Below are positions 45,876 through 55,284 of a stretch of 64,000 nt of DNA, one piece after another; the stretch's first letter is position 1; each line of letters starts with the position of its first letter. The notes under the pieces are model-generated. The model ran no database searches. It worked only from the letters and a program-made list of their open reading frames with translations, and had not been told where the DNA came from. Source of the stretch: Dehalobacter restrictus DSM 9455. Its GTDB lineage: Bacteria; Bacillota; Desulfitobacteriia; Desulfitobacteriales; Syntrophobotulaceae. The stretch is from assembly GCF_000512895.1 (NCBI RefSeq), contig NZ_CP007033.1, positions 836,001-900,000 on the forward strand, written 5' to 3'. A program made the position numbers and the translations under genes.

Positions 45876-46083
45876 AAATGATACCTCCTTTTCGACTCCA
45901 TATTGGTATCTTTATCTTATTACAAAAGGTGTAAATAATTTAGTATAATTTGTAAAATTGTAAAAAACAATAAAAGAAAGGAGATAGGCAGTCGAAGCAG
46001 TCGAAACTTATATCATACCTGTTCTGACAAAACTTTTGAAATTGATATCTGAAGCCTTTTGCTTAAGTCAAAAGTAGCGTTTC

Positions 46084-46341
46084 TTACTCGGTGCAGATCT
46101 CGATAAATTTGGCGTTGACGCCGGGAATTGAGTTCAAATCACCGGCAAAGGATTCCGACTCTTCGGGAGTGCCGGAAAGCTGAAGAATGATTAGCCCTGA
46201 GTCCGAACATACATTACCGGCCTCATGAAGACCCAGTCTCACGGTGATCATACAACCATATTTTGTCAAGACGCCCTGTACTTCGGCAGCATTTTTTGCC
46301 CTGTGGTTAACAGCTATAGCCATAAGCTTAAAACAAGACAT
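46084..46341 (-). CDS. TM1266-like iron-only hydrogenase system regulator
   Basis: The 85-aa protein (MSCFKLMAIAVNHRAKNAAEVQGVLTKYGCMITVRLGL...) has an ACT/NikR-C-like beta-alpha fold with the ending NSIPGVNAKFIE. It matches the pattern of the small putative regulators found with FeFe hydrogenase maturation genes (TM1266 family). The ATG at 46341 has GGAGGCTGAAC upstream, and a longer frame to 46431 lacks one. No hydrogenase genes are visible in the window. Confidence 0.7.
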   Translation of the reverse strand: MSCFKLMAIAVNHRAKNAAEVQGVLTKYGCMITVRLGLHEAGNVCSDSGLIILQLSGTPEESESFAGDLNSIPGVNAKFIEICTE

Positions 46342-46468
46342 TTGTTCAGCCTCCTTTGTCATAGAAAAATAGAGTTCTCCATTATATTTGAAGATATATT
46401 CTTGGAAGGCGTAATGATTTCCTTCTTTCACATGAACGATTTAACCGAATGACCAAAGTAATTTTGAT

Positions 46469-46483
46469 TTATAATAATTATCA
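46469..46483. promoter_or_regulatory. PerR/Fur-box-like site upstream of the flavodiiron gene
   Basis: TTATAATAATTATCA matches the PerR consensus TTATAATNATTATAA at all but one fixed position. With flanking TGAT it also resembles a Fur-family palindrome. Confidence 0.5.
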
Positions 46484-46605
46484 ATAAGTATGCTGTTGAA
46501 AAAATAATAGAAATATTATAAACTAGGTGTTAAGAGAAAATAACAAATCAATAAAATGTGAATTCTTGGAAGTGGATATCAAGACAAAGATATGAGGTGA
46601 TTTCT

Positions 46606-47769
46606 ATAAAAGCAATTCAAATTAAGGAAAATGTCTACTGGGTAGGTGGAATTGACTGGAACATCAGAAATTTTCATGGGTATCTGACCCAAAGGGGGAG
46701 TACATATAATGCTTATCTGATCATTGATGAGAAGATTACGTTAATTGACACGGTAAAGCATTACCTATTTGACGAAATGCTGGAACGGATTTCGGATGTG
46801 ATTGATCCGGCAGATATTGATTACGTTATTTCCAATCATGTTGAGCAGGACCATTCAGGAAGCTTGCCGGAAATTATGGAGATTGCCACTAAGGCAACCC
46901 TGGTCACATCCCCCAATGGGGAAAAGGGGCTCAAGGCACATTTCCGGGAAGATTGGAACTATCGGATTGTCAAATCAGGAGATGTCCTGAATATCGGCAA
47001 GAGGAATCTAACTTTTGTCCAGACCCCAATGGTACACTGGCCGGATAATATGGTGACCTACCTTGAGGAAGATAAAATTCTGTTCTCGAATGATGCTTTC
47101 GGCCAGCATATTGCTTCAACCGAGAGATTTGATGATGAGCTCCCGCTCGGGGTTATCCTGGAAGAAGCCAGGAAATATTACGCGAATATTGTCCTGCCGT
47201 ACGGCGGTCAGGTTCAAAAAGCTTTAGGAACCTTAGGCGGACTGGATGTCGAGGTAATTGCGACCAGCCATGGGCTGATCTGGCGCTCCAACATCCCGGC
47301 AATTCTCAACGAATATCAAAAATGGTCCACGAATGCCACGGAAAAAAAGGTTGTGATTGTCTATGACACGATGTGGAACGCAACGGAGATTATTGCGGAG
47401 AGCATCAGCGATGCATTTGAGAAAAAGGGCTATAACGTCCGGTTCATGGATCTAAAAAATAACCATATTTCAGATATTATGACTGAAGTGATCACAGCAA
47501 AATATATCTGCGTCGGCTCACCGACTCTGAATAATAACCTGATGCCAAGTGTAGCCAGTTTCTTAACCTATCTGAAGGGTCTGGCTCCGAAGGACAGAAT
47601 TGGACTGGCTTTCGGTTCTTATGGCTGGAGCGGCCAGAGTATCGGACAAGTCGAGCAGTATCTGAAGGACTGCGGTTTTGAAACCCTGGAAAATATCAGG
47701 ATTCAATACATTCCGGAAGAGGATCAACTGGAAGAAATGAAAGAGAAGTTGGAGGGAAATATCCTATGA
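46606..47769 (+). CDS. flavodiiron protein (oxygen or NO reductase)
   Basis: The N-terminal metallo-beta-lactamase-like domain holds the diiron site (HVEQDHSG, VHWPDNM, SNDAFGQH). The C-terminal flavodoxin domain binds FMN (VIVYDTMWNATE, SPTLNNNLMPS, FGSYGWSGQ). The enzyme reduces O2 or NO in anaerobes. Homologues start at MKAIQIKENVYWVG. Here the equivalent codon is ATA at 46606, with GAGGTGA at good spacing before it. No ATG is available, and GTG 46597 overlaps that site. The end overlaps dfx by 4 nt. The length is 387 aa. Confidence 0.9.
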   Translation: MKAIQIKENVYWVGGIDWNIRNFHGYLTQRGSTYNAYLIIDEKITLIDTVKHYLFDEMLERISDVIDPADIDYVISNHVEQDHSGSLPEIMEIATKATLVTSPNGEKGLKAHFREDWNYRIVKSGDVLNIGKRNLTFVQTPMVHWPDNMVTYLEEDKILFSNDAFGQHIASTERFDDELPLGVILEEARKYYANIVLPYGGQVQKALGTLGGLDVEVIATSHGLIWRSNIPAILNEYQKWSTNATEKKVVIVYDTMWNATEIIAESISDAFEKKGYNVRFMDLKNNHISDIMTEVITAKYICVGSPTLNNNLMPSVASFLTYLKGLAPKDRIGLAFGSYGWSGQSIGQVEQYLKDCGFETLENIRIQYIPEEDQLEEMKEKLEGNIL

Positions 47770-48146
47770 CGAATTTAAGAGAGATCTACAAGTGCAACGT
47801 CTGTGGCAATGTTGTGGAGATTGTTCACACAGGGGCTCCAGCCTTGGTATGCTGTGGCCAGCCCATGGAAAAGCTTGAGGGACGTTCGGAAGATATGGGT
47901 TTGGAAAAACACCTTCCGATAGTTCAGCCAACAGAAAAGGGCATCAAAGTAACGGTTGGCAGTATTGAGCACCCCATGGAAGAAAAACATTTTATTCAGT
48001 TTATCGAAGTTCTGACCGCAGATAAAGTCTGCCGTGTAGAGCTTAAACCTGGTCAGAAGCCTGAGGCTTCTTTCCCAGTAGATATCGCAGCCGTTCTCGA
48101 GGTCAGGGAATACTGCAATCTGCATGGGCTCTGGAAAACAAAATAG
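47766..48146 (+). CDS. dfx: desulfoferrodoxin (superoxide reductase)
   Basis: This enzyme reduces superoxide to peroxide without producing O2. The N-terminal desulforedoxin domain has CNVCG and the vicinal CC (LVCCGQ) for Fe centre I. The C-terminal SOR domain has HPMEEKHFIQFIE and CNLHGLW supplying the His4-Cys centre II. The 126-aa length is typical of 2Fe-SOR. ATGA overlap with the flavodiiron gene indicates coupled expression of a two-enzyme detoxification unit. Confidence 0.95.
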   Translation: MTNLREIYKCNVCGNVVEIVHTGAPALVCCGQPMEKLEGRSEDMGLEKHLPIVQPTEKGIKVTVGSIEHPMEEKHFIQFIEVLTADKVCRVELKPGQKPEASFPVDIAAVLEVREYCNLHGLWKTK

Positions 48147-48190
48147 ACCTACGGTTTATTATTCTTAATAGTTGATGATGTGATCATAGG

Positions 48191-48234
48191 AGAGGGATGG
48201 TATAATAAAGACTGAGATTACCATCTCTTTTTTG
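48191..48234 (+). terminator. intrinsic terminator after dfx
   Basis: AGAGGGATGGTA pairs with TACCATCTCT (one bulge) and is followed by a T-run. The rest of the 300-bp gap to nuoA holds a weaker hairpin at about 48318-48350 and the sigma-54-like site. Confidence 0.7.
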
Positions 48235-48372
48235 TTTCAGTTGATCAAATTGAAAATAAATTGTACACTTATGAATTTTTCGGAATGATATTTTGTTTTT
48301 ACGAGACTTTAACAATTTGAGAAAAAGCCTGTATTTGGGCCTTTATTTTTATAAGTTGAGTGTCGGATACTT

Positions 48373-48390
48373 CTGGCACGCATCTTGCAA
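48373..48390 (+). promoter_or_regulatory. sigma-54 (RpoN) promoter of the nuo operon
   Basis: CTGGCACG at 48373-48380 and TTGCAA at 48385-48390 give the full -24/-12 consensus TGGCACG-N4-TTGCW. It lies 57 nt upstream of the nuoA ATG, with nothing coding between. Confidence 0.75.
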
Positions 48391-48446
48391 TAATTCTCTG
48401 GTGAGAATTTAAATTCATTTTCATTTATATATAGAGGAGGTAGACA

Positions 48447-48803
48447 ATGTTAATTAACTACGCAGGGATCGCAGTAATTTTAGCGTGGGGAATTGTATTC
48501 CCAGTAATTCTGCTGGTGGTTCAGAGGCTGCTCTGTCCTAGCAATCCAACCAAGGCAAAATTGTTGACTTACGAGTGTGGCCTTGATACCCAGGGGGATA
48601 CGTGGATTCGTTTTAAAATTAGTTACTTTATGTATGCTTTAATTTTTGTGGTTTTTGATGTTGAAACAATTTTCCTCTATCCTTGGGCCATGTTGTTCCA
48701 AAATTTGGGCTTGTTTGCCATTGTTGAGATGGTGATCTTTATTGCAATTCTCATCCTTGGATTTGCCTATGCCTGGAAGGAAGGTGCTCTGGAATGGATG
48801 TAG
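48447..48803 (+). CDS. nuoA: NADH-quinone oxidoreductase subunit A
   Basis: This small membrane subunit of complex I has three helices, the conserved [10 protein letters not shown] loop after TM1 and [12 protein letters not shown]. It helps form the junction between quinone site and membrane arm. At 118 aa it is complete. GAGGAGG precedes the ATG. It is the first gene of an 11-gene nuo operon, and nuoB overlaps it by 10 nt. Confidence 0.96.
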   Translation: MLINYAGIAVILAWGIVFPVILLVVQRLLCPSNPTKAKLLTYECGLDTQGDTWIRFKISYFMYALIFVVFDVETIFLYPWAMLFQNLGLFAIVEMVIFIAILILGFAYAWKEGALEWM

Positions 48804-49333
48804 TCAAGAAAAACTATAAAGTTGAAGTGCCGGAATATGAGATGCCAAACAATATTATCATGTGCAAGATCGAAGATGCGTTAAACTGGTGCCGCTCCCG
48901 GTCCTTCTGGCCGCTGACGTTCGGTTTGGCCTGCTGTGCGTTTGAAATGATGGCGGCTGGAGATGCCCGCTATGACATCGCGCGTTTCGGGTCCGAAGTA
49001 TTCAGACCTTCGCCGCGTCAGTGCGACCTTCTGATTATCGCGGGGACAGTCACGAAAAAAATGGAACCGATTGTTGCCCGACTGTATGAACAAATGGCCG
49101 AACCGAAATACGTGCTGGCAATGGGCAGTTGCGCAATCAGCGGCGGTCCGTTCAAAGACTCCTATAGTGTTGTGAAAGGAGCCGATACGTTCTTGCCGGT
49201 AGATGTCTACGTACCGGGCTGTCCGCCGAGACCCGAAGCACTGTTCTACGGACTTCTCGAGCTGCGGAAAAAAGTGACGAATCCCAGAAAGTTCGCTGAG
49301 AACAACAAGGAGAGGATCATGCAGAATGGATAA
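48794..49333 (+). CDS. nuoB: NADH-quinone oxidoreductase subunit B
   Basis: This peripheral subunit carries cluster N2, the last Fe-S centre before quinone. Ligand Cys are in [20 protein letters not shown] and [12 protein letters not shown]. It is complete at 179 aa and overlaps both neighbours by 8-10 nt. Confidence 0.96.
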   Translation: MDVVKKNYKVEVPEYEMPNNIIMCKIEDALNWCRSRSFWPLTFGLACCAFEMMAAGDARYDIARFGSEVFRPSPRQCDLLIIAGTVTKKMEPIVARLYEQMAEPKYVLAMGSCAISGGPFKDSYSVVKGADTFLPVDVYVPGCPPRPEALFYGLLELRKKVTNPRKFAENNKERIMQNG

Positions 49334-49787
49334 GAAGATGGATCGTCAAGCACTGGTTGCCTTCCTTAATGAGAAGATGGATGCTCAAGCAGAAGTCTTT
49401 GAGGACAATACGGAAGGTTCCATAAAAGTATCCCGCTTGAAGCTTGTGGAGACCATGCAGGAACTTAGGGAAAATCCACAGTACAAATTCGATGTTCTGA
49501 TGAATCTAAGCTCTGTGGATTATCCGGAAAACTTCACGGTGATCTATCACCTGTTTTCGATTGAGCATAAGCACTATTTGACTGTTAAAGTGGAAATAAC
49601 CAAAGAGAATCCCTGCTGGGTACCGTCGGTCAGTTCCGTCTGGAAAGCGGCTCAGGTACACGAAAGGGAAGTTTTCGATTTGATGGGGATTCTATTTAAT
49701 GATCATCCTGATCTCAGAAGGATTCTGCTGCCGGAGGACTTTGCCGGACATCCTTTGCGCAAAGATTTTACGCAGCAGGCTGATTAA
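49326..49787 (+). CDS. nuoC: NADH-quinone oxidoreductase subunit C
   Basis: This 30-kDa-type peripheral subunit of complex I of 153 aa has the family signature [29 protein letters not shown]...HPLRKDF. It packs against NuoD and has no cofactor. It overlaps nuoB by 8 nt. Confidence 0.95.
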   Translation: MDKKMDRQALVAFLNEKMDAQAEVFEDNTEGSIKVSRLKLVETMQELRENPQYKFDVLMNLSSVDYPENFTVIYHLFSIEHKHYLTVKVEITKENPCWVPSVSSVWKAAQVHEREVFDLMGILFNDHPDLRRILLPEDFAGHPLRKDFTQQAD

Positions 49788-49822
49788 ACACCAAAATGCG
49801 AAACAGAATTTGAGGTGTAAGA

Positions 49823-50932
49823 ATGAATGACATAAGAACCCAGGAGATGAACTTAAACTTTGGTCCTCAGCACCCCAGTACGCACGGGGTGTATCGCGGA
49901 GTGTTCACAATGGAGGGCGAATATATCACCAAGTGCGTGAACCATATCGGTTATCTTCATCGCGGCATTGAAAAAATGGCGGAGTCCCGTACCTATACCC
50001 AGTTTATTCCGTACAACGGACGGTTGGACTATGTTTCAGGCATGTTGAATGAAGAGGCTTATGTCCGTACGGTGGAAAAATTGATGGGTATTTCCGATCA
50101 GGTTCCCGAACGGGCCGAATATATCCGGGTGATTATGGCTGAACTTCAGCGTATCGCCAGCCACTTGGTGTTTTATTCCTCGATGGCGCTGGACATGGCC
50201 GGTTTCACACCTTGGACCTACGGGTTCCGCGAGAGAGACACGATTTTGGATTTATTTGAAATGGCAGCCGGCAGCCGCATGATGCCGAATTATATGCGGT
50301 TTGGTGGCGTTGCAGCGGATCTAAACGAAGAATTTATGCCTGCCCTGCGCAAATTGCTCGATATCATGCCTAAATGCATGGAAGAGTACCACGGTATATT
50401 AACCGGCAATGAGATCTTCCAGGCCCGTACAAAGGGGGTTGCCTCGCTTTCCCGCGAAAAAGCTTTGAATTACGGGATATCCGGTCCTTCGGCCAGGGCT
50501 TCAGGCATTGATTATGATCTGCGTCGGGACGAGCCATATGGGATCTATGACCGTTTTAAATTCAATGTGCCGGTCCGTCAGACTGGGGACACGTTTGATC
50601 GTTATATCGTTCGTATGGACGAGATGGCTGAAAGCGTCAAAATTCTGGAACAGGCTTATAGAGAACTTCCGGAAGGTCCGGTTTTGGCCAAGGTCCCGAA
50701 AATAATTAAACCTCCTGCCGGAGAAGTCTATCACCGTATCGAGCATTCCAAAGGGCATCTTGGTTTCCATATTGTGAGTGACGGTACAGCCAAACCTTAC
50801 CGTTTAAGGATTTGTTCTCCCTGTTTTGTAAATGTGGCAGTTTTTGAAGAAATGGCTGTCGGTTTGCATCTGCAGGATGCAGTCGTTGCCTTTGCTTCCT
50901 TAGACATTGTGTTGGGAGAAATTGATCGCTAA
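49823..50932 (+). CDS. nuoD: NADH-quinone oxidoreductase subunit D
   Basis: This 49-kDa-type subunit forms the quinone pocket with NuoB and is related to NiFe-hydrogenase large subunits. It contains NFGPQHPSTHGVYRG, the HRGIEKMAE segment and the C-terminal IVLGEIDR, and lacks the hydrogenase Cys pairs. It is 369 aa and separate from nuoC. Confidence 0.96.
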   Translation: MNDIRTQEMNLNFGPQHPSTHGVYRGVFTMEGEYITKCVNHIGYLHRGIEKMAESRTYTQFIPYNGRLDYVSGMLNEEAYVRTVEKLMGISDQVPERAEYIRVIMAELQRIASHLVFYSSMALDMAGFTPWTYGFRERDTILDLFEMAAGSRMMPNYMRFGGVAADLNEEFMPALRKLLDIMPKCMEEYHGILTGNEIFQARTKGVASLSREKALNYGISGPSARASGIDYDLRRDEPYGIYDRFKFNVPVRQTGDTFDRYIVRMDEMAESVKILEQAYRELPEGPVLAKVPKIIKPPAGEVYHRIEHSKGHLGFHIVSDGTAKPYRLRICSPCFVNVAVFEEMAVGLHLQDAVVAFASLDIVLGEIDR

Positions 50933-50968
50933 CAGACAGAAACAAGAATTCAGAAGATGGAGGAAAAT

Positions 50969-52015
50969 ATGGTACTATTTCTTGTTTGGGTCGATATGTT
51001 CAGACAGTGGCTTGTTGGGATTGGAATACCGGCATTGCCTGCTGAAATATTGATTAAAACCATTCTGGTTTTAATTGTCATTATCTTTGTGCTAACGAAC
51101 CTGATTGTTCTGGTCTGGCTGGAACGTAAGTTTGCTGCTTTTTACGCTGACCGCGTTGGCCCCAACCGCCTTGGACCTGCAGGTTTTCTGCAGTTCCCAG
51201 TTGATATTGTCAAAATGCTCGGGAAAGAGGATATCATTCCCGAAAACGTGGACAGACCGGTATTTAAGATTGCCAGTATCTGCGCATTCCTTACAGCAAT
51301 TATGGGCTGGGCCGTTATTCCTCTCGGCAAAGGTATGATCCTGGAAGATTTGAATGTCGGACTATTGTACTTTATTGCGATCGGTTCTACAGGAACGATT
51401 GCCTTTGTCATGGCCGGTTTTGCTTCCAATAATAAATACGCGCTGCTCGGCGGCATGAGAACGGCTGCTCAGATGATCAGCTATGAAATTCCGCTGGCCT
51501 TTTCTTTGCTCGGCATCGTCATGATCACCGGAAGCTTAAGCCTTACCGAGATTGTCGATGCCCAGAAAAACGTCTGGTTTATCTTCCCACAGATTCTCGC
51601 CTTCTTCGCTTATTTTGTTTGTTCCATCGCGGAAACAAACCGTGGACCGTTCGACTTGGCGGAAGGGGAGCAGGAGTTGGTTGCGGGATATTTCGTTGAG
51701 TATTCGGGTATCCGCTATGCGTTGTTTATGGTCGCTGAATATACCCATCTGGTTGCGGTCTCGGCGATTGCAGCGGTTGTGTTCCTCGGCGGCTGGAATG
51801 CACCGTTTGGCTTGACCTTCATACCGGGATTCATCTGGATGATGTTTAAAATTTACTTGATGATTTTCCTGTTCATGTGGGTCAGATGGACATTTGTCAG
51901 GGTAAAGGTCGAGCATTTGATGCATATTGGCTGGAAATTCCTGATTCCGCTTACGTTATTCAATATTGTGATCACCGGCATTGGCGTTTACGTCTACCGG
52001 ATGATTGCAGGTTAA
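50969..52015 (+). CDS. nuoH: NADH-quinone oxidoreductase subunit H
   Basis: This membrane subunit closes the quinone chamber. It has eight helices with conserved LVWLERKFAAFYADRVGPNRLGP, EDIIPE and AETNRGPFDLAEGEQELVAGYFVEYSG. ATG 50969 follows GGAGG. An in-frame ATG at 50957 overlaps that site and is less likely. The length is 348 aa. Confidence 0.96.
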   Translation: MVLFLVWVDMFRQWLVGIGIPALPAEILIKTILVLIVIIFVLTNLIVLVWLERKFAAFYADRVGPNRLGPAGFLQFPVDIVKMLGKEDIIPENVDRPVFKIASICAFLTAIMGWAVIPLGKGMILEDLNVGLLYFIAIGSTGTIAFVMAGFASNNKYALLGGMRTAAQMISYEIPLAFSLLGIVMITGSLSLTEIVDAQKNVWFIFPQILAFFAYFVCSIAETNRGPFDLAEGEQELVAGYFVEYSGIRYALFMVAEYTHLVAVSAIAAVVFLGGWNAPFGLTFIPGFIWMMFKIYLMIFLFMWVRWTFVRVKVEHLMHIGWKFLIPLTLFNIVITGIGVYVYRMIAG

Positions 52016-52027
52016 GGTGGTGAAATC

Positions 52028-52441
52028 GTGTACGGACAAGGACTTTTAAAAGGCTTAAGAATATCAATCAGACACTTTTTTAAGAAGAAAGTCACGGAGA
52101 TGTACCCGGAGCAAAAGCCTAACCTGCCGAAGCGCTCCCGGGGATGGTTTGAACTGACCCCGGATAAATGTACGGCATGCGGACTTTGCGTCAACGCTTG
52201 TCCCAACGGGATTATCTCCATTGAAAGCTATAAGGATGAGAACAACAAAAGAAAGCTGGTTCAGTATCGTATGCTGATGGAAAGCTGTATTTTCTGCGGG
52301 TTTTGTGTTGAGGCCTGTCCTCAAGATGCTTTGTACAATACGCAAGCTTTTGAACAGACGGTCTTCTTCCGGGAAGATCTTAACAGAATCCTCTATAAAG
52401 CCGAGCCTCAGTCGGTTCAGGCTGAAAGGAGTGAAGCGTGA
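52028..52441 (+). CDS. nuoI: NADH-quinone oxidoreductase subunit I
   Basis: This ferredoxin-like subunit has two [4Fe-4S] clusters, bound by CTACGLCVNACP and CIFCGFCVEACP. With NuoEFG absent it is the likely entry point for electrons from a soluble donor such as ferredoxin. The start is GTG with AAGGTGG upstream. The end overlaps nuoJ (ATGA-type). It is 137 aa. Confidence 0.95.
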   Translation: MYGQGLLKGLRISIRHFFKKKVTEMYPEQKPNLPKRSRGWFELTPDKCTACGLCVNACPNGIISIESYKDENNKRKLVQYRMLMESCIFCGFCVEACPQDALYNTQAFEQTVFFREDLNRILYKAEPQSVQAERSEA

Positions 52442-52941
52442 TGGGCTTTACAGTGATGTTTTACGTAATTGCCATCGTTACCCTCGGTTCGGCACTTATG
52501 ATGGTCATCAGCAAAAATATCTTTCACAGTGCGCTTTTAATGCTGGTAGCATTCTTGGGTATTTCGGGGGTTTTTGTTCTGCTGCATGCTGATTTTCTGG
52601 CCGCCACCCAGGTTCTGATTTATGCCGGGGCGATTACGATCTTTGTTGTTTTCGCGATCATGTTTACCATGCGCGGGGATATGAAAACGACAAACTTGTT
52701 CTCCAGGAACCTGATTCCGGGAGCGCTGCTCTCGCTGATCATGATCGTCGTGAATGCAGTCATGGTGCTGACAACGAAGTGGCCGCTGAAGGCTACGACA
52801 GCTCCGGAGTCAACAGCGAAGGAAATTGCTAATCTGATGCTGACAAAATACGTCGTTGCGTTTGAAGTGACCGCAGTACTGTTGCTGGTGGCCATGCTCG
52901 GCGCGATTGTTATCGTGAAAGAGGTGAAAAAGTCCTCATGA
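52438..52941 (+). CDS. nuoJ: NADH-quinone oxidoreductase subunit J
   Basis: This membrane subunit with five helices shows the conserved VLIYAGAITIFVVFAIM segment (TM3, with the pi-bulge region). It is 167 aa, overlapping nuoI and nuoK by 4 nt. Confidence 0.95.
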   Translation: MMGFTVMFYVIAIVTLGSALMMVISKNIFHSALLMLVAFLGISGVFVLLHADFLAATQVLIYAGAITIFVVFAIMFTMRGDMKTTNLFSRNLIPGALLSLIMIVVNAVMVLTTKWPLKATTAPESTAKEIANLMLTKYVVAFEVTAVLLLVAMLGAIVIVKEVKKSS

Positions 52942-53273
52942 GTAGTATCATCGACTTTTTATTCAATATTGGATTGCCGCATTTTCTGATTCTTAGCGGA
53001 ACTCTTTTCTTCATCGGGCTTTTCAGTGTTCTGGCCAAAAGAAACCTGATTGCGATCCTCATGGGAATGGAAATCATGCTGAGTTCAGTCAACATCAACC
53101 TTGTTGCATTTAACAGATATACCACCGCTCCGGCTCTGCACGGCCACGTCTTCGCGCTTTTTGTGATCGCCTTGGCAGCAGCGGAAGTATCGGTAGGCTT
53201 GGCCTTGATTATCTCTGTCTACCGCCAGCACAAGTCAGTTGAAGCGGATGATATCGATTCAATGAAATGGTAG
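52938..53273 (+). CDS. nuoK: NADH-quinone oxidoreductase subunit K
   Basis: This is a three-helix MrpC-like proton-channel subunit with conserved Glu in LMGMEIMLSSVNINLVAF and AAAEVSVGLALII. It is complete at 111 aa. Confidence 0.95.
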   Translation: MSSIIDFLFNIGLPHFLILSGTLFFIGLFSVLAKRNLIAILMGMEIMLSSVNINLVAFNRYTTAPALHGHVFALFVIALAAAEVSVGLALIISVYRQHKSVEADDIDSMKW

Positions 53274-53310
53274 TCTTAATTCAAGATAAAGGCAGGTGTA
53301 ATTTACTATA

Positions 53311-55284
53311 ATGATTGATTTTGCTTTGAATAACGCCTGGTTGATTCCGTTGTTGCCAGCGTTGGCCTTTGCTCTGATCGTCTTTGTGACGAAACCCTCG
53401 CAAAAGCTAAGCGCTTTCATTTCCATTCTGGGCATCCTTGTATCGTTTGTACTGTCGGTTGCTATTGGAATAGGCGTACTTCAACGCGGCGAATTCTTAA
53501 TAGAACATCCTTTAAAAGTCGTTGTTCCTTGGTTCAGTATGCATGGGCTCACGATCGACGTAGGAACGCAGATCGATCCTACATCGGCCATGATGCTTTT
53601 CGTAGTGACGTTGGTCGCGTCTTTGGTCCAGATTTATTCTCTCGGCTATATGCACGGAGATCCTGGATTTTCCCGTTTTTATTCCTACCTTTCGCTCTTT
53701 GCCGCCTCGATGCTGGGGTTGGTCATTGCGCCGAACCTTCTGCAAATGTTTGTGTTCTGGGAACTGGTCGGCCTGTGTTCCTATCTGCTGATTGGTTTCT
53801 GGTACGAGAAGAATTCCGCGCGTGAAGCAGCAAAAAAGGCGTTCATTACCTGCCGGGCAGGGGACTTCGGCCTGCTTCTGGGGATTATTCTTCTGCAAGT
53901 CAACTTCGGGACCCTTGACCTGCAGGAACTCGCTGAAATGATCCCGAATTTTGCGCAGTACACCACCCTCTCGGCTGGTGCGCTGACGGCAATCGCGATC
54001 GTGCTGTTCCTCGGACCTATGGCCAAATCCGGTCAGTTCCCGTTCCATGTTTGGCTTCCCGACGCCATGGAAGGCCCTACTCCGGTCAGTGCACTGATCC
54101 ATGCGGCTACCATGGTTGTGGCAGGGGTCTATCTGGTTGGCAGAACGCTTACGCTGTTCATTACGCTTCCTACGGCAATGGTTTTTGTGGCGATTATCGG
54201 CGGTTTCACCGCAATCTTTGCGGCCTCTATTGCCTTAACGCAGACCGAGATGAAAAAGATCCTGGCTTACTCAACGGTTTCCCAGCTCGGCTACATGATG
54301 CTGGCCCTTGGAGCAGGAAGCCTTACCGCCAGTATGTTTCATTTGTTCACCCACGCTTTCTTCAAAGCGTTGCTCTTCCTTTGCGCAGGCGCTGTGCTTC
54401 ATGCGATGCACAATGAAGCCAGCATTGCGAAATACGGCGGTTTGAAAAAATACATGCCGGTTACTTATTGGACCATGCTGGTTGGCTGCCTGGCCATTTC
54501 CGGTATCTTTCCGTTTGCCGGCTTCTTCAGTAAGGACCTGATCCTGGAAGTCACCTATGCTGCTTCATCATTATCGGGACATGCTGCCGGTCCGTTTCAG
54601 GGCGTCTACACGGTCCTGTTTATTCTGGCAGCGTTGACAGCCCTAATGACGGCATTTTATATGTTCAGGATGTTCTTCATCTGCTTCCACGGTGAACTCA
54701 GAAGCCACGATGCGCATCCGCATGAAGCACCGAAGACCATGACGATCCCGCTCATCATTCTTGCTGTGTTTTCGCTGGCCGGCGGCTGGGTAGGCTGGCC
54801 GGGACTTGGGGAAGGACATGCTTTTGGTTACTTTGTCCGGTTGGGCCATTTCCACGAGGTGGAAGCAAACTGGTTCCTGATCATCCTGTCAACAGCGTTA
54901 GCGTTGATCGGAATTGGAACGGCTGCGCTGTTCTATCTGAAGAAGACATTCTCAGCTGAAGCCGTTGCCCAAAAGATCCCGTTCCTGTATAAGCTTTCGC
55001 TTAATAAATACTATATTGATGAGTTTTACCTCTGGGTCATTAATCACATCATTGATGGGTTCGGACGGATTTTGTGGTGGGTTGATGTGGTTATCGTCGA
55101 CGGTATTGTCAATGGTCTTGCGAAGCTTACCCGGGATTCAGGTGATGCTGCCCGTAGAGTCAATACCGGCAACCTTCAGCACTATGCAATGGTCTTCTTT
55201 GTTGGTGTGATCGTCCTGATCATGATTTTAACAACTGCAGACTTAGGTCAACTGAATATCGGGCTGCTGGGAGGTGTCAAGTAA
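53311..55284 (+). CDS. nuoL: NADH-quinone oxidoreductase subunit L
   Basis: This is the distal antiporter-like proton pump subunit of 657 aa. It has GDFGLLLG, the TM7 lysine region FLGPMAKSGQFPFHVWLPDAMEGPTPVSALIHAATMV, the HAFFKALLFL motif and a C-terminal lateral helix. About 16 membrane helices are predicted. Its stop overlaps the nuoM start by 1 nt. Confidence 0.96.
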   Translation: MIDFALNNAWLIPLLPALAFALIVFVTKPSQKLSAFISILGILVSFVLSVAIGIGVLQRGEFLIEHPLKVVVPWFSMHGLTIDVGTQIDPTSAMMLFVVTLVASLVQIYSLGYMHGDPGFSRFYSYLSLFAASMLGLVIAPNLLQMFVFWELVGLCSYLLIGFWYEKNSAREAAKKAFITCRAGDFGLLLGIILLQVNFGTLDLQELAEMIPNFAQYTTLSAGALTAIAIVLFLGPMAKSGQFPFHVWLPDAMEGPTPVSALIHAATMVVAGVYLVGRTLTLFITLPTAMVFVAIIGGFTAIFAASIALTQTEMKKILAYSTVSQLGYMMLALGAGSLTASMFHLFTHAFFKALLFLCAGAVLHAMHNEASIAKYGGLKKYMPVTYWTMLVGCLAISGIFPFAGFFSKDLILEVTYAASSLSGHAAGPFQGVYTVLFILAALTALMTAFYMFRMFFICFHGELRSHDAHPHEAPKTMTIPLIILAVFSLAGGWVGWPGLGEGHAFGYFVRLGHFHEVEANWFLIILSTALALIGIGTAALFYLKKTFSAEAVAQKIPFLYKLSLNKYYIDEFYLWVINHIIDGFGRILWWVDVVIVDGIVNGLAKLTRDSGDAARRVNTGNLQHYAMVFFVGVIVLIMILTTADLGQLNIGLLGGVK

